Positions 1 to 11,380 of a stretch of 64,000 nucleotides of DNA are shown piece by piece. The notes under the pieces are model-generated. The model saw only the letters and a program-made list of their open reading frames with translations. It made no database searches and was not told the DNA's origin. A program made the translations under genes and the position numbers. The stretch is from NCBI GenBank assembly GCA_963513935.1, contig OY740767.1, positions 154,634,431 through 154,698,430 on the forward strand, given 5' to 3'. The first letter of the stretch is position 1. Each line of letters begins with the position of its first letter. The DNA is from Aphrophora alni. Its lineage: Eukaryota > Arthropoda > Insecta > Hemiptera > Aphrophoridae.

Positions 1-3000
1 AAAGTATAGTAGGTAGCTCTTATACGAGAGACATGCTGAGTAAAGTATAGAGGGTAGCTCTTATACGAGAGGCATGCTGAGTAAAGTATAGTGAGTAAAT
101 CTTAAGTGAGAGGCATGCTGAGTAAAAGTATAGTGAGTAACTCTTAAAGTGAGAGACATGCTGAGTAAAGTATAGAGGGTAGCTCTTATACGAGAGACAT
201 GCTGAGTAAAGTATAGAGGGTAGCTCTTATACGAGAGGCATGCTGAGTAAAGTATAGAGGGTAGCTCTTATACGAGAGGCATGCTTTGTAAAGTATAGTG
301 AGTAACTCTTAAGTGAGAGGCATGCTGAGTAAAGTATAGTAGGTAGCTCTTATACGAGAGACATGCTGAGTAAAGTATAGAGGGTAGCTCTTATACGAGA
401 GGCATGCTGAGTAAAGTATAGTGAGTAACTCTTAAGTGAGAGGCATGCTGAGTAAAAGTATAGTGAGTAACTCTTAAAGTGAGAGACATGCTGAGTAAAG
501 TATAGAGGGTAGCTCTTATACGAGAGGCATGCTGAGTAAAGTATAGAGGGTAGCTCTTATACGAGAGGCATGCTGAGTAAAGTATAGAGGGTAGCTCTTA
601 TACGAGAGGCATGCTTTGTAAAGTATAGTGAGTAACTCTTAAGTGAGAGGCATGCTGAGTAAAGTATAGAGGGTAACTCTTAAGTGAGAGGCATGCTCAG
701 TAAAGTATAGAGGGTAGCTCTTATACGAGAGGCATGCTGAGTAAAGTATAGAGGGTAGCTCTTATACGAGAGGCATGCTTTGTAAAGTATAGTGAGTAAC
801 TCTTATACGAGAGGCATGCTGAGTAAAAGTAAAGAGGGTAGCTCTTATACGAGAGGCATGCTGAGTAAAGTATAGAGGGTAGCTCTTATACGAGAGGCAT
901 GCTGAGTAAAAGTATAGAGGGTAGCTCTTATACGAGAGGCATGCTGAGTAAAAGTATAGAGAGTAACTCTTAAGTGAGAGGCATGCTGAGAAAAGTATAG
1001 AGGGTAGCTCTTATACGAGAGGCATGCTGAGTAAAGTATAGAGAATAGCTCTTATACGAGAGGCATGCTGAGTAAAAGTATAGAGAGTAGCTCTTATACG
1101 AGAGGCATGCTGAGTAAAGTATAGAGGGTAGCTCTTATACGAGAGGCATGCTGAGTAAAGTATAGTGAGTAACTCTTAAGTGAGAGGCATGCTGAGTAAA
1201 AGTATAGTGAGTAACTCTTAAAGTGAGAGACATGCTGAGTAAAGTATAGAGGGTAGCTCTTATACGAGAGGCATGCTGAGTAAAGTATAGAGGGTAGCTC
1301 TTATACGAGAGGCATGCTGAGTAAAGTATAGAGGGTAGCTCTTATACGAGAGGCATGCTTTGTAAAGTATAGTGAGTAACTCTTAAGTGAGAGGCATGCT
1401 GAGTAAAGTATAGAGGGTAGCTCTTATACGAGAGGCATGCTGAGTAAAGTATAGAGGGTAGCTCTTATACGAGAGGCATGCTTTGTAAAGTATAGTGAGT
1501 AACTCTTAAGTGAGAGACATGCTGAGTAAAGTATAGAGGGTAGCTCTTATACGAGAGGCATGCTGAGTAAAGTATAGAGGGTAGCTCTTATACGAGAGGC
1601 ATGCTGAGTAAAGTATAGAGGGTAGCTCTTATACGAGAGGCATGCTTTGTAAAGTATAGTGAGTAACTCTTAAGTGAGAGGCATGCTGAGTAAAGTATAG
1701 AGGGTAACTCTTAAGTGAGAGGCATGCTGAGTATAGTATAGAGGGTAGCTCTTATACGAGAGGCATGCTGAGTAAAGTATAGAGGGTAGCTCTTATACGA
1801 GAGGCATGCTGAGTAAAAGTATAGAGAGTAACCCTTAAGTGAGAGGCATGCTGAGTAAAGTATAGAGGGTAGCTCTTATACGAGAGGCATGCTGAGTAAA
1901 GTATAGAGGGTAGCTCTTATACGAGAGGCATGCTTTGTAAAGTATAGTGAGTAACTCTTAAGTGAGAGACATGCTGAGTAAAGTATAGAGGGTAGCTCTT
2001 ATACGAGAGGCATGCTGAGTAAAGTATAGAGGGTAGCTCTTATACGAGAGGCATGCTGAGTAAAGTATAGAGGGTAGCTCTTATACGAGAGGCATGCTTT
2101 GTAAAGTATAGTGAGTAACTCTTAAGTGAGAGGCATGCTGAGTAAAGTATAGAGGGTAACTCTTATACGAGAGGCATGCTGAGTAAAGTATAGAGGGTAG
2201 CTCTTATACGAGAGGCATGCTGAGTAAAGTATAGAGGGTAGCTCTTATACGAGAGGCATGCTTTGTAAAGTATAGTGAGTAACTCTTAAGTGAGAGGCAT
2301 GCTGAGTAAAGTATAGAGGGTAGCTCTTATACGAGAGGCATGCTGAGTAAAGTATAGAGGGTAGCTCTTATACGAGAGGCATGCTTTGTAAAGTATAGTG
2401 AGTAACTCTTAAGTGAGAGACATGCTGAGTAAAGTATAGAGGGTAGCTCTTATACGAGAGGCATGCTGAGTAAAGTATAGAGGGTAGCTCTTATACGAGA
2501 GGCATGCTGAGTAAAGTATAGAGGGTAGCTCTTATACGAGAGGCATGCTTTGTAAAGTATAGTGAGTAACTCTTAAGTGAGAGGCATGCTGAGTAAAGTA
2601 TAGAGGGTAACTCTTAAGTGAGAGGCATGCTGAGTATAGTATAGAGGGTAGCTCTTATACGAGAGGCATGCTGAGTAAAGTATAGAGGGTAGCTCTTATA
2701 CGAGAGGCATGCTGAGTAAAAGTATAGAGAGTAACCCTTAAGTGAGAGGCATGCTGAGTAAAGTATAGAGGGTAGCTCTTATACGAGAGGCATGCTTTGT
2801 AAAGTATAGTGAGTAACACTTATACGAGAGGCATGCTGAGTAAAAGTAAAGAGGGTAGCTCTTATACGAGAGGCATGCTGAGTAAAGTATAGAGGGTAGC
2901 TCTTATACGAGAGGCATGCTGAGTAAAAGTATAGAGAGTAACTCTTAAGTGAGAGGCATGCTGAGTAAAGTATAGAGGGTAGCTCTTATACGAGAGGCAT

Positions 3001-4962
3001 GCTGAGTAAAGTATAGAGAATAACTCTTATACGAGAGGCATGCTGAGTAAAGTATAGAGGGTAGCTCTTATACGAGAGGCATGCTGAGTAAAAGTATAGA
3101 GAGTAACTCTTAAGTGAGAGGCATGCTGAGTAAAGTATAGAGGGTAGCTCTTATACGAGAGGCATGCTGAGTAAAGTATAGAGAATAGCTCTTATACGAG
3201 AGGCATGCTGAGTAAAGTATAGAGGGTAGCTCTTATACGAGAGGCATGCTGAGTAAAGTATAGAGAATAGCTCTTATACGAGAGGCATGCTGAGTAAAAG
3301 TATAGAGAGTAACTCTTAAGTGAGAGGCATGCTGAGTAAAGTATAGAGGGTAGCTCTTATACGAGAGGCATGCTGAGTAAAGTATAGAGAGTAGCTCTTA
3401 TACGAGAGGCATGCTGAGTAAAGTATAGAGGGTAGCTCTTATACGAGAGGCATGCTGAGTAAAGTATAGTGAGTAACTCTTAAGTGAGAGGCATGCTGAG
3501 TAAAAGTATAGTGAGTAACTCTTAAAGTGAGAGACATGCTGAGTAAAGTATAGAGGGTAGCTCTTATACGAGAGGCATGCTGAGTAAAGTATAGAGGGTA
3601 GCTCTTATACGAGAGGCATGCTGAGTAAAGTATAGAGGGTAGCTCTTATACGAGAGGCATGCTTTGTAAAGTATAGTGAGTAACTCTTAAGTGAGAGGCA
3701 TGCTGAGTAAAGTATAGAGGGTAACTCTTAAGTGAGAGGCATGCTCAGTAAAGTATAGAGGGTAGCTCTTATACGAGAGGCATGCTGAGTAAAGTATAGA
3801 GGGTAGCTCTTATACGAGAGGCATGCTGAGTAAAAGTATAGAGAGTAACCCTTAAGTGAGAGGCATGCTGAGTAAAGTATAGAGGGTAGCTCTTATACGA
3901 GAGGCATGCTTTGTAAAGTATAGTGAGTAACCCTTAAGTGAGAGGCATGCTGAGTAAAGTATAGAGGGTAGCTCTTATACGAGAGGCATGCTTTGTAAAG
4001 TATAGTGAGTAACACTTATACGAGAGGCATGCTGAGTAAAAGTAAAGAGGGTAGCTCTTATACGAGAGGCATGCTGAGTAAAGTATAGAGGGTAGCTCTT
4101 ATACGAGAGGCATGCTGAGTAAAAGTATAGAGGGTAGCTCTTATACGAGAGGCATGCTGAGTAAAGTATAGAGGGTAGCTCTTATACGAGAGGCATGCTG
4201 AGTAAAGTATAGAGGGTAGCTCTTATACGAGAGGCATGCTGAGTAAAAGTATAGAGGGTAGCTCTTATACGAGAGGCATGCTGAGTAAAAGTATAGAGAG
4301 TAACTCTTAAGTGAGAGGCATGCTGAGTAAAGTATAGAGGGTAGCTCTTATACGAGAGGCATGCTGAGTAAAAGTATAGAGGGTAGCTCTTATACGAGAG
4401 GCATGCTGAGTAAAAGTATAGAGAGTAACTCTTAAGTGAGAGGCATGCTGAGTAAAGTATAGAGGGTAGCTCTTATACGAGAGGCATGCTGAGTAAAGTA
4501 TAGAGAATAGCTCTTATACGAGAGGCATGCTGAGTAAAAGTATAGAGAGTAGCTCTTATACGAGAGGCATGCTGAGTAAAGTATAGAGAATAGCTCTTAT
4601 ACGAGAGGCATGCTGAGTAAAAGTATAGAGGGTAGCTCTTATACGAGAGGCATGCTGAGTAAAGTATAGAGGGTAGCTCTTATACGAGAGGCATGCTTTG
4701 TAAAGTATAGTGAGTAACTCTTAAGTGAGAGGCATGCTGAGTAAAGTATAGTAGGTAGCTCTTATACGAGAGACATGCTGAGTAAAGTATAGAGGGTAGC
4801 TCTTATACGAGAGGCATGCTGAGTAAAGTATAGTGAGTAACTCTTAAGTGAGAGGCATGCTGAGTAAAAGTATAGTGAGTAACTCTTAAAGTGAGAGACA
4901 TGCTGAGTAAAGTATAGAGGGTAGCTCTTATACGAGAGGCATGCTGAGGGTAGCTCTGAGGG
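1..4962. repeat. 41-bp satellite array with higher-order structure, open at the left edge
   Basis: About 120 head-to-tail monomers of 41 bp, with occasional 42- and 43-bp forms. The array begins mid-unit, so it continues outside the window, and it decays at 4945-4962. Each monomer carries the palindrome GCATGC and a core whose arms CTCT and AGAG flank a 6-nt centre. The centre is TATACG in type A and TAAGTG in type B, usually with TAGCTCT or TAACTCT just upstream; mixed forms occur. A boundary variant with GCTTTGTAAAG instead of GCTGAGTAAAG recurs at spacings that are mostly multiples of 41 (123, 164, 288 and 330 bp). A 43-bp variant (TTAAAGTG, GAGACATG) appears five times, near 150, 470, 1220, 3520 and 4885. 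No long open frame exists. It is a non-coding satellite. Confidence 0.97.
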
Positions 4963-5640
4963 TTACTATACATTACTAACCCTGACTTCTCGTGACAATG
5001 TTATATTGTATACTCTGGCAATCTGGGAGAGTTTCGATCACTTACTATGGCCGAGTCGCTGACACTAAGCGCCTCTAAGTACATAGTGATATAAACATTT
5101 ATGAGGTTCACTAAACCTGTGTAACATCTTTTGAAAACAATCTTACCCTTGATTCCCAACAAGGTTGGTTTAGAGGATCACTACACGAGGCATAGAGGAA
5201 ACATTATTGCATGAGACTAACGATATCGTGTAGCCATACTTCACTCAAAAACTCTCGCCATACATGAAAGCTTAGTTTTGAGTTATGATTATGTAAGTTA
5301 GAACTAAATTTTTAGTTATACAAAAAAAAAAGAAAAATGTTCTCAGATATGGCAAAAAATATGTCCATTTAGCAAGTTTTATAAGAACACTGTACTACAT
5401 AACTACAAAAATCCTAATACCTGTCCATCAATTTGCCCTTCAGGAAATATTGCTAATATTTCTCAAAAACTACTTAACCTATTTTGATAAAAGTTTGGTA
5501 ATATATTCCCATGGATAAGACAAATAATTTTAAAATAAAGGAAGACAGAACAGTTTAAGAATTTTTTTCTTGTAGGACATTTCACATTCATTTCTAAATT
5601 TTAAAAAAAAGTCAGCTTCTAGAATTCCAAAGTTGTATTT
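4963..5640. other. AT-rich single-copy DNA, no gene seen
   Basis: Unique sequence after the 41-bp array, rich in short A and T runs. I see no splice-bounded open frame, RNA gene or clear repeat. Confidence 0.6.
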
Positions 5641-5660
5641 TAAACAAATTCTCTTGCAAG

Positions 5661-5755
5661 TCGATATCATAAAATATCGATACAATAATCGATACTACCG
5701 ATGTCGATATTATTTAGAGAAGTGTAATATTACTAGTGTTCTCGGCTTATCGATA
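5661..5755. promoter_or_regulatory. Cluster of CGATA / TATCGATA motifs
   Basis: Five CGATA sites lie within 95 bp, at 5662, 5678, 5690, 5705 and 5751. Two of them are the perfect palindrome TATCGATA (5675-5682 and 5748-5755). In Drosophila TATCGATA is the DREF element and clustered CGATA is bound by the boundary protein BEAF-32, both typical of promoters and domain borders. The cluster lies 200-400 bp upstream of a CpG-containing stretch, a TATA box and a splice donor on the plus strand. The motifs are seen directly; their function here is inferred from fly factors. Confidence 0.35.
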
Positions 5756-5842
5756 ATGTAGACTTAAAATAACCTCAAGTCTTAACTTTACAAATGACCG
5801 ATCAAATATTCAACGATTTCGATCATTTCAGCAAACACATAA

Positions 5843-5879
5843 CCCCCCCCCCCTCTCATTGATCGGGGTTTGGGGGGGA
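5843..5879. repeat. Facing poly-C and poly-G tracts
   Basis: A run of 11 C (5843-5853) is followed within 25 bp by GGGG and then GGGGGGG. The tracts can pair as a hairpin. Homopolymer runs this long are rare in the surrounding AT-rich DNA. Confidence 0.7.
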
Positions 5880-5924
5880 GGCAATCAAACAACGGCTTAG
5901 CTTGGGATTGTAACAGCAAGACTC

Positions 5925-6151
5925 CTATTGAGTAGTCCACCCGCAGTGCGCCAGTGCCGAGCGGGACGTCATGTGTCTATGATCTCCGTTTCAACATTTT
6001 AAGGTTAAATTGATCAAACAAAAAGACAGTTCTTATCAACAGCTGATAACAGTTTACATTAGGTCAATGTCGTAGGTTATAAATAAACGTTTGTTATTGT
6101 TTTGAATTTGAAAATTATAGGAATTTGTACCACGTGTTCCCAACTGACAAG
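5925..6151 (+). promoter_or_regulatory. Candidate promoter and 5' non-coding exon ending in a consensus donor
   Basis: A locally CpG-containing stretch (5938-5970) is followed by TATAAATA at 6078-6085, a CACGTG E-box at 6131-6136 and the donor CAAG|GTAAGT with the exon end at 6151. The order CGATA cluster, CpG stretch, TATA box and donor fits an insect promoter with a short untranslated first exon starting about 30 bp after the TATA box. No coding frame is visible, as expected for a leader exon. A TATA box and a donor can each occur by chance in AT-rich DNA. The only plus-strand coding exon I can support is 34 kb downstream at 40394. Confidence 0.25.
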
Positions 6152-6159
6152 GTAAGTTT

Positions 6160-6815
6160 ATTTGTTTAGTTTGGATTATACTGTATACAGAGTGTAAATA
6201 ATAAGTCGTATCTGAAAATCACGGATAAATTTCGGGAGCTGGTTACTTATTTTAAAGCTACGAAAAACGTTTCAATAAACATACGTTCAAAAACTCTTCG
6301 TTTTCCGTCCGTCCGTCTGTCTGTGTTTTTTAATTTTTTAAATTAAAAACGTATAGTTATAAAAATGTGTTAAATATTGAGACTAGATTTATTATTTATC
6401 AGTATATCAAAATTAAGATTGTTTTCTTACATTTTATTAATTGTTGTGCTCTTTCAACGTATTAAATATTTATTTGTTTTTGTAGATCAATAGATGACAC
6501 AGTAAAAGGGAATGGGGAATGAAAAACAAAATGTCTTTGTGACAACAAACTAAACTTGCTTTGTTTGTACCATAATCGTAATTATATATAAACTGAAATC
6601 TACAACCAAAATTTGAAAGTAGATTTACAACGACTTTAACCAAATTTACCGATAACTCTTGAACAGATATTTTTGAGGAGTTTTAACGACGAAATTATTG
6701 GATACATATAGAATAGATCAAAATGTTATGATATTATTTCTCTATCAAATAAAGTTGTTATATACATTTTTTCAACAATATTTATATTTATTTATAAATA
6801 TTACAAAATTTCTTG

Positions 6816-6861
<46 letters not shown>

Positions 6862-9145
6862 CCTCCTCTCGATTACTATGGGTCTTATTTATTTATATCA
6901 ATATATTTGCATAATTGTCACTTTATCATTAGATAACTAAATTTATTTATATATTTTTTTTTAAATCTATACATTTAATTATCCTGACTTATATTCTTTA
7001 TCATTTACGATTTTATTCACCGTAGGTAGGCTATACTTGTCAAATTATAATCATCTCCTCTCCAAAATTAATCAAATCTTACTGCACAACATCCTTTCCT
7101 AACTTTATCAAGTCTCTTGTTTTAAAAAGAAAAGATGCAATTAGTTTTCTTTTTTTCTTTAGAAACAAAACAACAATGATGTCTTTTGAATCCCAAAAAC
7201 AGTTGAATCAAAATTGTTGTCCGGCAAGAAGCCATTTTTTTTAAATACAATAGTGCCTATCTAGATAACCTATTTATATGTCTTAAATTTTACAAGAATT
7301 AGCACTGCATCTTATTTCCAGTTATTCAAATTTTGTTATTAATACTGTATTTTATGTTAAATTTCCTAATCCATCCTTTATATTATTTATTATAAACTGA
7401 TTTGTTTTGTTTTTTATATTCAAAATTCTACATTTGCAGTATACAATTAATTGCATTCGATCTAATTGTATTATCTCAGCTGTTATAATAAAACAGATTT
7501 TGATTGGTTTAGAGTGTTTTCCATGACGTCGTTGGATTTTGGAAAATGGCCTCTAGTCAAAAGACAAAATTTGTTGTTCCCATTTACAACTTTAAAATAT
7601 ATTATCTTTTGACTCTACAATGATATAAAACAAATGAACAATTTGGAAGCTCGAATTCACATCTGCTTTTGTGGATATTAACTGATTTGTGTGAAGCGTG
7701 ATTGTATTCAAAATGTTATCATTTCATTTAGATAAATTTTATGTCATCGTTATGACTTCCTTCTTTTATTGTTTGTGGGATCATTGCTAGATTATTATTT
7801 ATTAGAAAAGTCTCTATTACAACTTGACTGGTTTGCCTAGGGTCTTTTATAAAGTTTGGTTTGTGAGGTTATGTTTAGTATTTGTTTATTTTAGCTTCCC
7901 TGAAGTGTGATTCAAGATCTTTCAGTGTGCAATATCTATTTTAAACTATTTACATAACAACTAAATAACTACCGAAGACAAAACAAAAGGTAGCCCTATG
8001 TTGTACAAAATGTCTTTAAAATCATTTACGCGCTTTTGAGAAAAATGGAATTTTGAGTTTTATTCTGACGGAAAGTTTGAGTTGAAAAAACAAATGTCTC
8101 CATAAATTACCAAAATATTGCATAGGTCCATTTGTTTAGTTTCCAGTTTAGACCATATTATACCTGTAAGTAGTTTTCTTAGTGGCGTTCAACATTTGGC
8201 CCACTAAATTAGGTAAAATGTTCTCAACTTTCATATTCAGATAACCAAAAGTCCAATGTATGGTTGCTAGCCTATAACAAGACTAAATACGTCACTTCTC
8301 TCCACAATCAACTCCACATTGACACATTTTTATATTATTTTTCTTCCTTATCGTCACTCATAATACTATAAAGTTTGCTGTGTAATAGACGTTCTGCTAG
8401 ACCATTACTGTACATAATTTTTTTCAAACAAAGTATACAAAGTGATATATTACAAGTTGGGGTTTAGATTAAAACAGAAAAATTTGTGGTGATTTTTCAA
8501 ATAACTTTTTAGATAATTTGTACTCTTTTGATAAAAATTGTTTTTCTAATAAAACATTTTATAAAATGGTATATTTTTTTGACACACTTTTATTCGTAGC
8601 TACATTTTGTTTTACATAAAAAACGTTTGTACGTAGGCCTATATATTGAAAAAAATTTTTTTTTTTTTTTAATTGTAGGTATTTACTGATATATGCGTTT
8701 GTTGTGGCGTTTTGACTTTGGTCACAATTTTTTTTTGGATTTCTGAGATACTAACTCCAACATGTTTACATCTAACATTTATTTATTTTTTTTTTTTTTT
8801 AGATGAATTTATTCCAAAAAATGTTATATTATAAATTGTGTTTCGATAAAATAACTATTTTTTTTTTTAACTATTGGAAAATGCACAAAAATGGCCTGTC
8901 ATTTTGGGAAATTCTACAAGGCACTTCTAATGATTAATACAAAAAATAAATGTTTTCAGAAACGACCAAAAGATGCATTCGTTTCTACAAGCCGACATTT
9001 AAAAAAGAAACATTGTTTGGAGCACAGGCAAACTGAAAACAGATATTATCCGTGAAAAACTTTCATTTTTTTTTAAATTAATTAAAATGATGTAATATGG
9101 TAGTTATATATGAAAAGTAAAATGGCGGAAATGTGTTTCAGAAAC
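6160..9145. other. AT-rich non-coding DNA with simple repeats
   Basis: No supported gene. Short tandem TCCG/TCTG runs at 6307-6325 look like the reverse complement of the ACAGACGGAC tail of a dispersed repeat family. Several poly-T runs occur (for example 8650-8670 and 8785-8802). The small open frame across 6698-6940 is mostly low-complexity CT and AT sequence. Confidence 0.6.
6819..6858. repeat. (CT)n microsatellite
   Basis: About 20 uninterrupted CT dinucleotides. They create a serine-leucine run in a short open frame that is not a gene. Confidence 0.97.
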
Positions 9146-9730
9146 GAGAAACTTCGAGAACAATCAATAAAGCTCTATGGAATGTACACAATACATTACT
9201 GACTACGTAACATAACATAACATAACAACTTTATTGCTTTAAAGTACAATGTACATAAGCAAGATGTTGACCATTTACAAAAATAACATATTTTATGACA
9301 TTGTTCATTTTTATCCTTAGTTTTCCTATAAAATACTTACTGACTACGTAATTAGAATATAATTTAAAAGTTTACGGGATTTTAAAGGTCACCAACTAAT
9401 CAGCTGTAAAACATTATTTTATTTTTTAATTGGGTGCTTTGGTGGTAACGATAGGATACTAACTTTATTATATCACATTTGGTTGGAAAATATTTTGCTG
9501 GTTCTAATATTTTGATATGGATTTTCAGAATTAATTCCATCTGTCTATCCACACGTCCCTAGAAACTTGGAGAACAATCGCATTACCATTATCGAATTTA
9601 AACAATGCATTCCTTAATACGTAATTGGAATGTAATTATTGAGTTTAACTGATTTGAATGTCACCAACTAATCAGCTGTTGCTATGGTAATGAAAGGATA
9701 CTAACTTTATAATAATTACGTTTTGTTGGA
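9146..9730. repeat. Diverged tandem duplication, one copy disrupted by a LINE
   Basis: The segments 9146-9485 and 9551-9730 share an ordered set of blocks. These are AGAACAATC, a TAC-GTAATT junction, CACCAACTAATCAGCTG, and GGTAA-GA-AGGATACTAACTTTA. The left copy is longer only because a retroelement fragment (9211-9336) sits at its TACGTAA site. The right copy reads CCTTAATACGTAATTGG without interruption, so it serves as a paralogous empty site. Confidence 0.75.
9211..9336 (-). mobile_element. 5'-truncated LINE 3' end (126 bp) with 15-bp target-site duplication
   Basis: The insert is flanked by identical copies of TTACTGACTACGTAA at 9196-9210 and 9337-9351. Read on the minus strand it is a short 3' UTR with a polyadenylation signal (GCAATAAAG) ending in a tandem TTATG tail. 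That ending is typical of non-LTR elements with short-repeat tails rather than poly(A). No coding sequence is left, so the clade cannot be named. The long exact duplication and the tail at one end indicate target-primed reverse transcription. Confidence 0.85.
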
Positions 9731-9739
9731 GTCACAATT

Positions 9740-10690
9740 AATTAAGTCCGACGTCTGTCTTTCTTATGTGAATTTGATTTTACACGTTGTGTGGCAAGTC
9801 TCCTAAGAAACTATTAGATTTTTGTCAAAATAAAAAAAGGTTTAAACGATTTATGCAATATTAAAACCGAACTCAAAATACATGTTGATTTTGGAAAGTT
9901 TAATTCTATTTAATATTTGAAATTTGATCGAAAATTAAAAAATAATAAATATTAGGAACATTTATTTTGAACGATTTTCTTGAGACTTATAGGCCAAAGA
10001 AAACAATAAACAGCTCAAAAACATTACACAAGCTTTCCCATTCAATCATTCCTAAAATTAAACTAAAATTAATCTTCCCTTAAAAACCATGGCCGATTTA
10101 ACTCAAAAAATGATAAAAAAATTAAGATGACGACCTCAACTTTTTGTTTGGGCTTTTAGAAGCTACAGTTAAGCCGATATGGTGAATATTATAATTTTGT
10201 ATTTTTCTTATTCCAACTACCGGTATAATCAAATTTAGAATAATCAAAAAGGTTAATGAACTTCCCGAGATTGTTCAAAATATGTTCTGAGAAATAGCTG
10301 AAACATGTATAAACACCAAATTTGATTAAAATTTATAAAAATTTATTCAGTGTACCTCAAAATACCCGACAACCATTTTATGACCCATCACATTACTTTC
10401 TCTATACGTATATAACGTATAAATAATAGTTATATCAAAAATAGTTTATACCTAAATTAAAATTCTCAGTTATGATTTTTTAAAATTCTGATGAGAGACT
10501 GTTACTTTATGAACACACTGTATATAGACTATAGAGGATTGAAGTTGTCAGAAAATCTAATGCATAACGTATTGATTATGTTTTATAAGAACACTGGCTG
10601 ACTCAATAATGACAATAGAAGATTGTTTATAAGAAGAAAGACACACGAAGCTGTTTGACTGACCCATATTAAAACAATCGGTAAAAACAT
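9740..10690. other. AT-rich non-coding DNA
   Basis: No gene seen. A segment around 10290-10400 resembles the degenerate dispersed repeats described elsewhere: an AAATTTGATTAAAAT core followed by CATTTTATGACCCATCA. Confidence 0.55.
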
Positions 10691-10777
10691 AAACACTCAA
10701 GCGGCGACTGAGTCATTTTGTCGTGACATTCGAGCGGCTTTGCTCTATCAACTATACTTCGTAATTCTTGCATTAAG
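10690..10777 (+). promoter_or_regulatory. Candidate alternative 5' exon with consensus splice donor
   Basis: A short CpG-containing segment (GCGGCGACTG, TCGTGACATTCGAGCGG) in very AT-rich surroundings ends in CATTAAG|GTGAGT, with the intron starting at 10778. No open frame begins in it, so it would be untranslated leader. It could be an alternative first exon of the gene whose terminal exon lies at 40394, or a chance match. I see no TATA box immediately upstream. Confidence 0.25.
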
Positions 10778-11068
10778 GTGAGTAATGTAACAAATTAAAC
10801 AAGGTAAATTGTAACCTTTCCGTTGTCTGACTTGGTTGTTTGCGTGACTTATGACGCATTTAGAAACATACATTCCATCAACAGATGCGTAAAGTGCACC
10901 AAATTATTATTCATATTACATAGTGGTCGACAAACTCCATGTGTTTAAAATTAAATTAACATAATTTGTGCATTATACTTATTATATTTCGTTACGCTTA
11001 ACACCGGGGATTTTGTATATTGTAGGCCCATAGTAATTCTGATGCAGCGTTGGGGTGTCAAAGTACTA

Positions 11069-11380
11069 TTTTAAAGTAGTATTCGCGATGTATTATGTGT
11101 GCTTTAAAGTAGTATTCGTGATGAATTATGTTTGCTTTAAAATAGTATTGGTGGTGAATTATTTTTAAAGGATTAAATAAAACAATAAAGCTAAAGTTTC
11201 AAAATTTTTATTATTATATATAAAATTATTATAATAATTTTGAAACTTTTGCTTTATTTAATCCTTTAATATGGAGTTTCAACAAGAAATATCTGCTGTT
11301 ACATAAAACAAGAGTTATGTTTGCTTTATAGTAGTATTCTAGATGAGTTATGTTTGCTTTAAAGATTGAATAAAAACAAC
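11069..11380. repeat. 33-bp minisatellite interrupted by an inverted repeat
   Basis: Three 33-bp units share TTAAAGTAGTATTCG and GATG-ATTATGT (starts 11071, 11104 and 11137). Two further related units follow near 11313-11365. Between them lies a long inverted repeat (11165-11269). Confidence 0.8.
11165..11269. repeat. Long AT-rich inverted repeat, MITE-like
   Basis: The arms of about 50 bp (11165-11216 and 11222-11269) share AAGGATTAAATAAA and AAAGTTTCAAAAT in mirror order, with a few small gaps and almost no loop. The outer ends read TTAAAGGATTAAA and its complement. The block sits inside a 33-bp minisatellite, as an insertion would. No transposase is present, so a fold-back MITE is the simplest reading. 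Confidence 0.7.
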
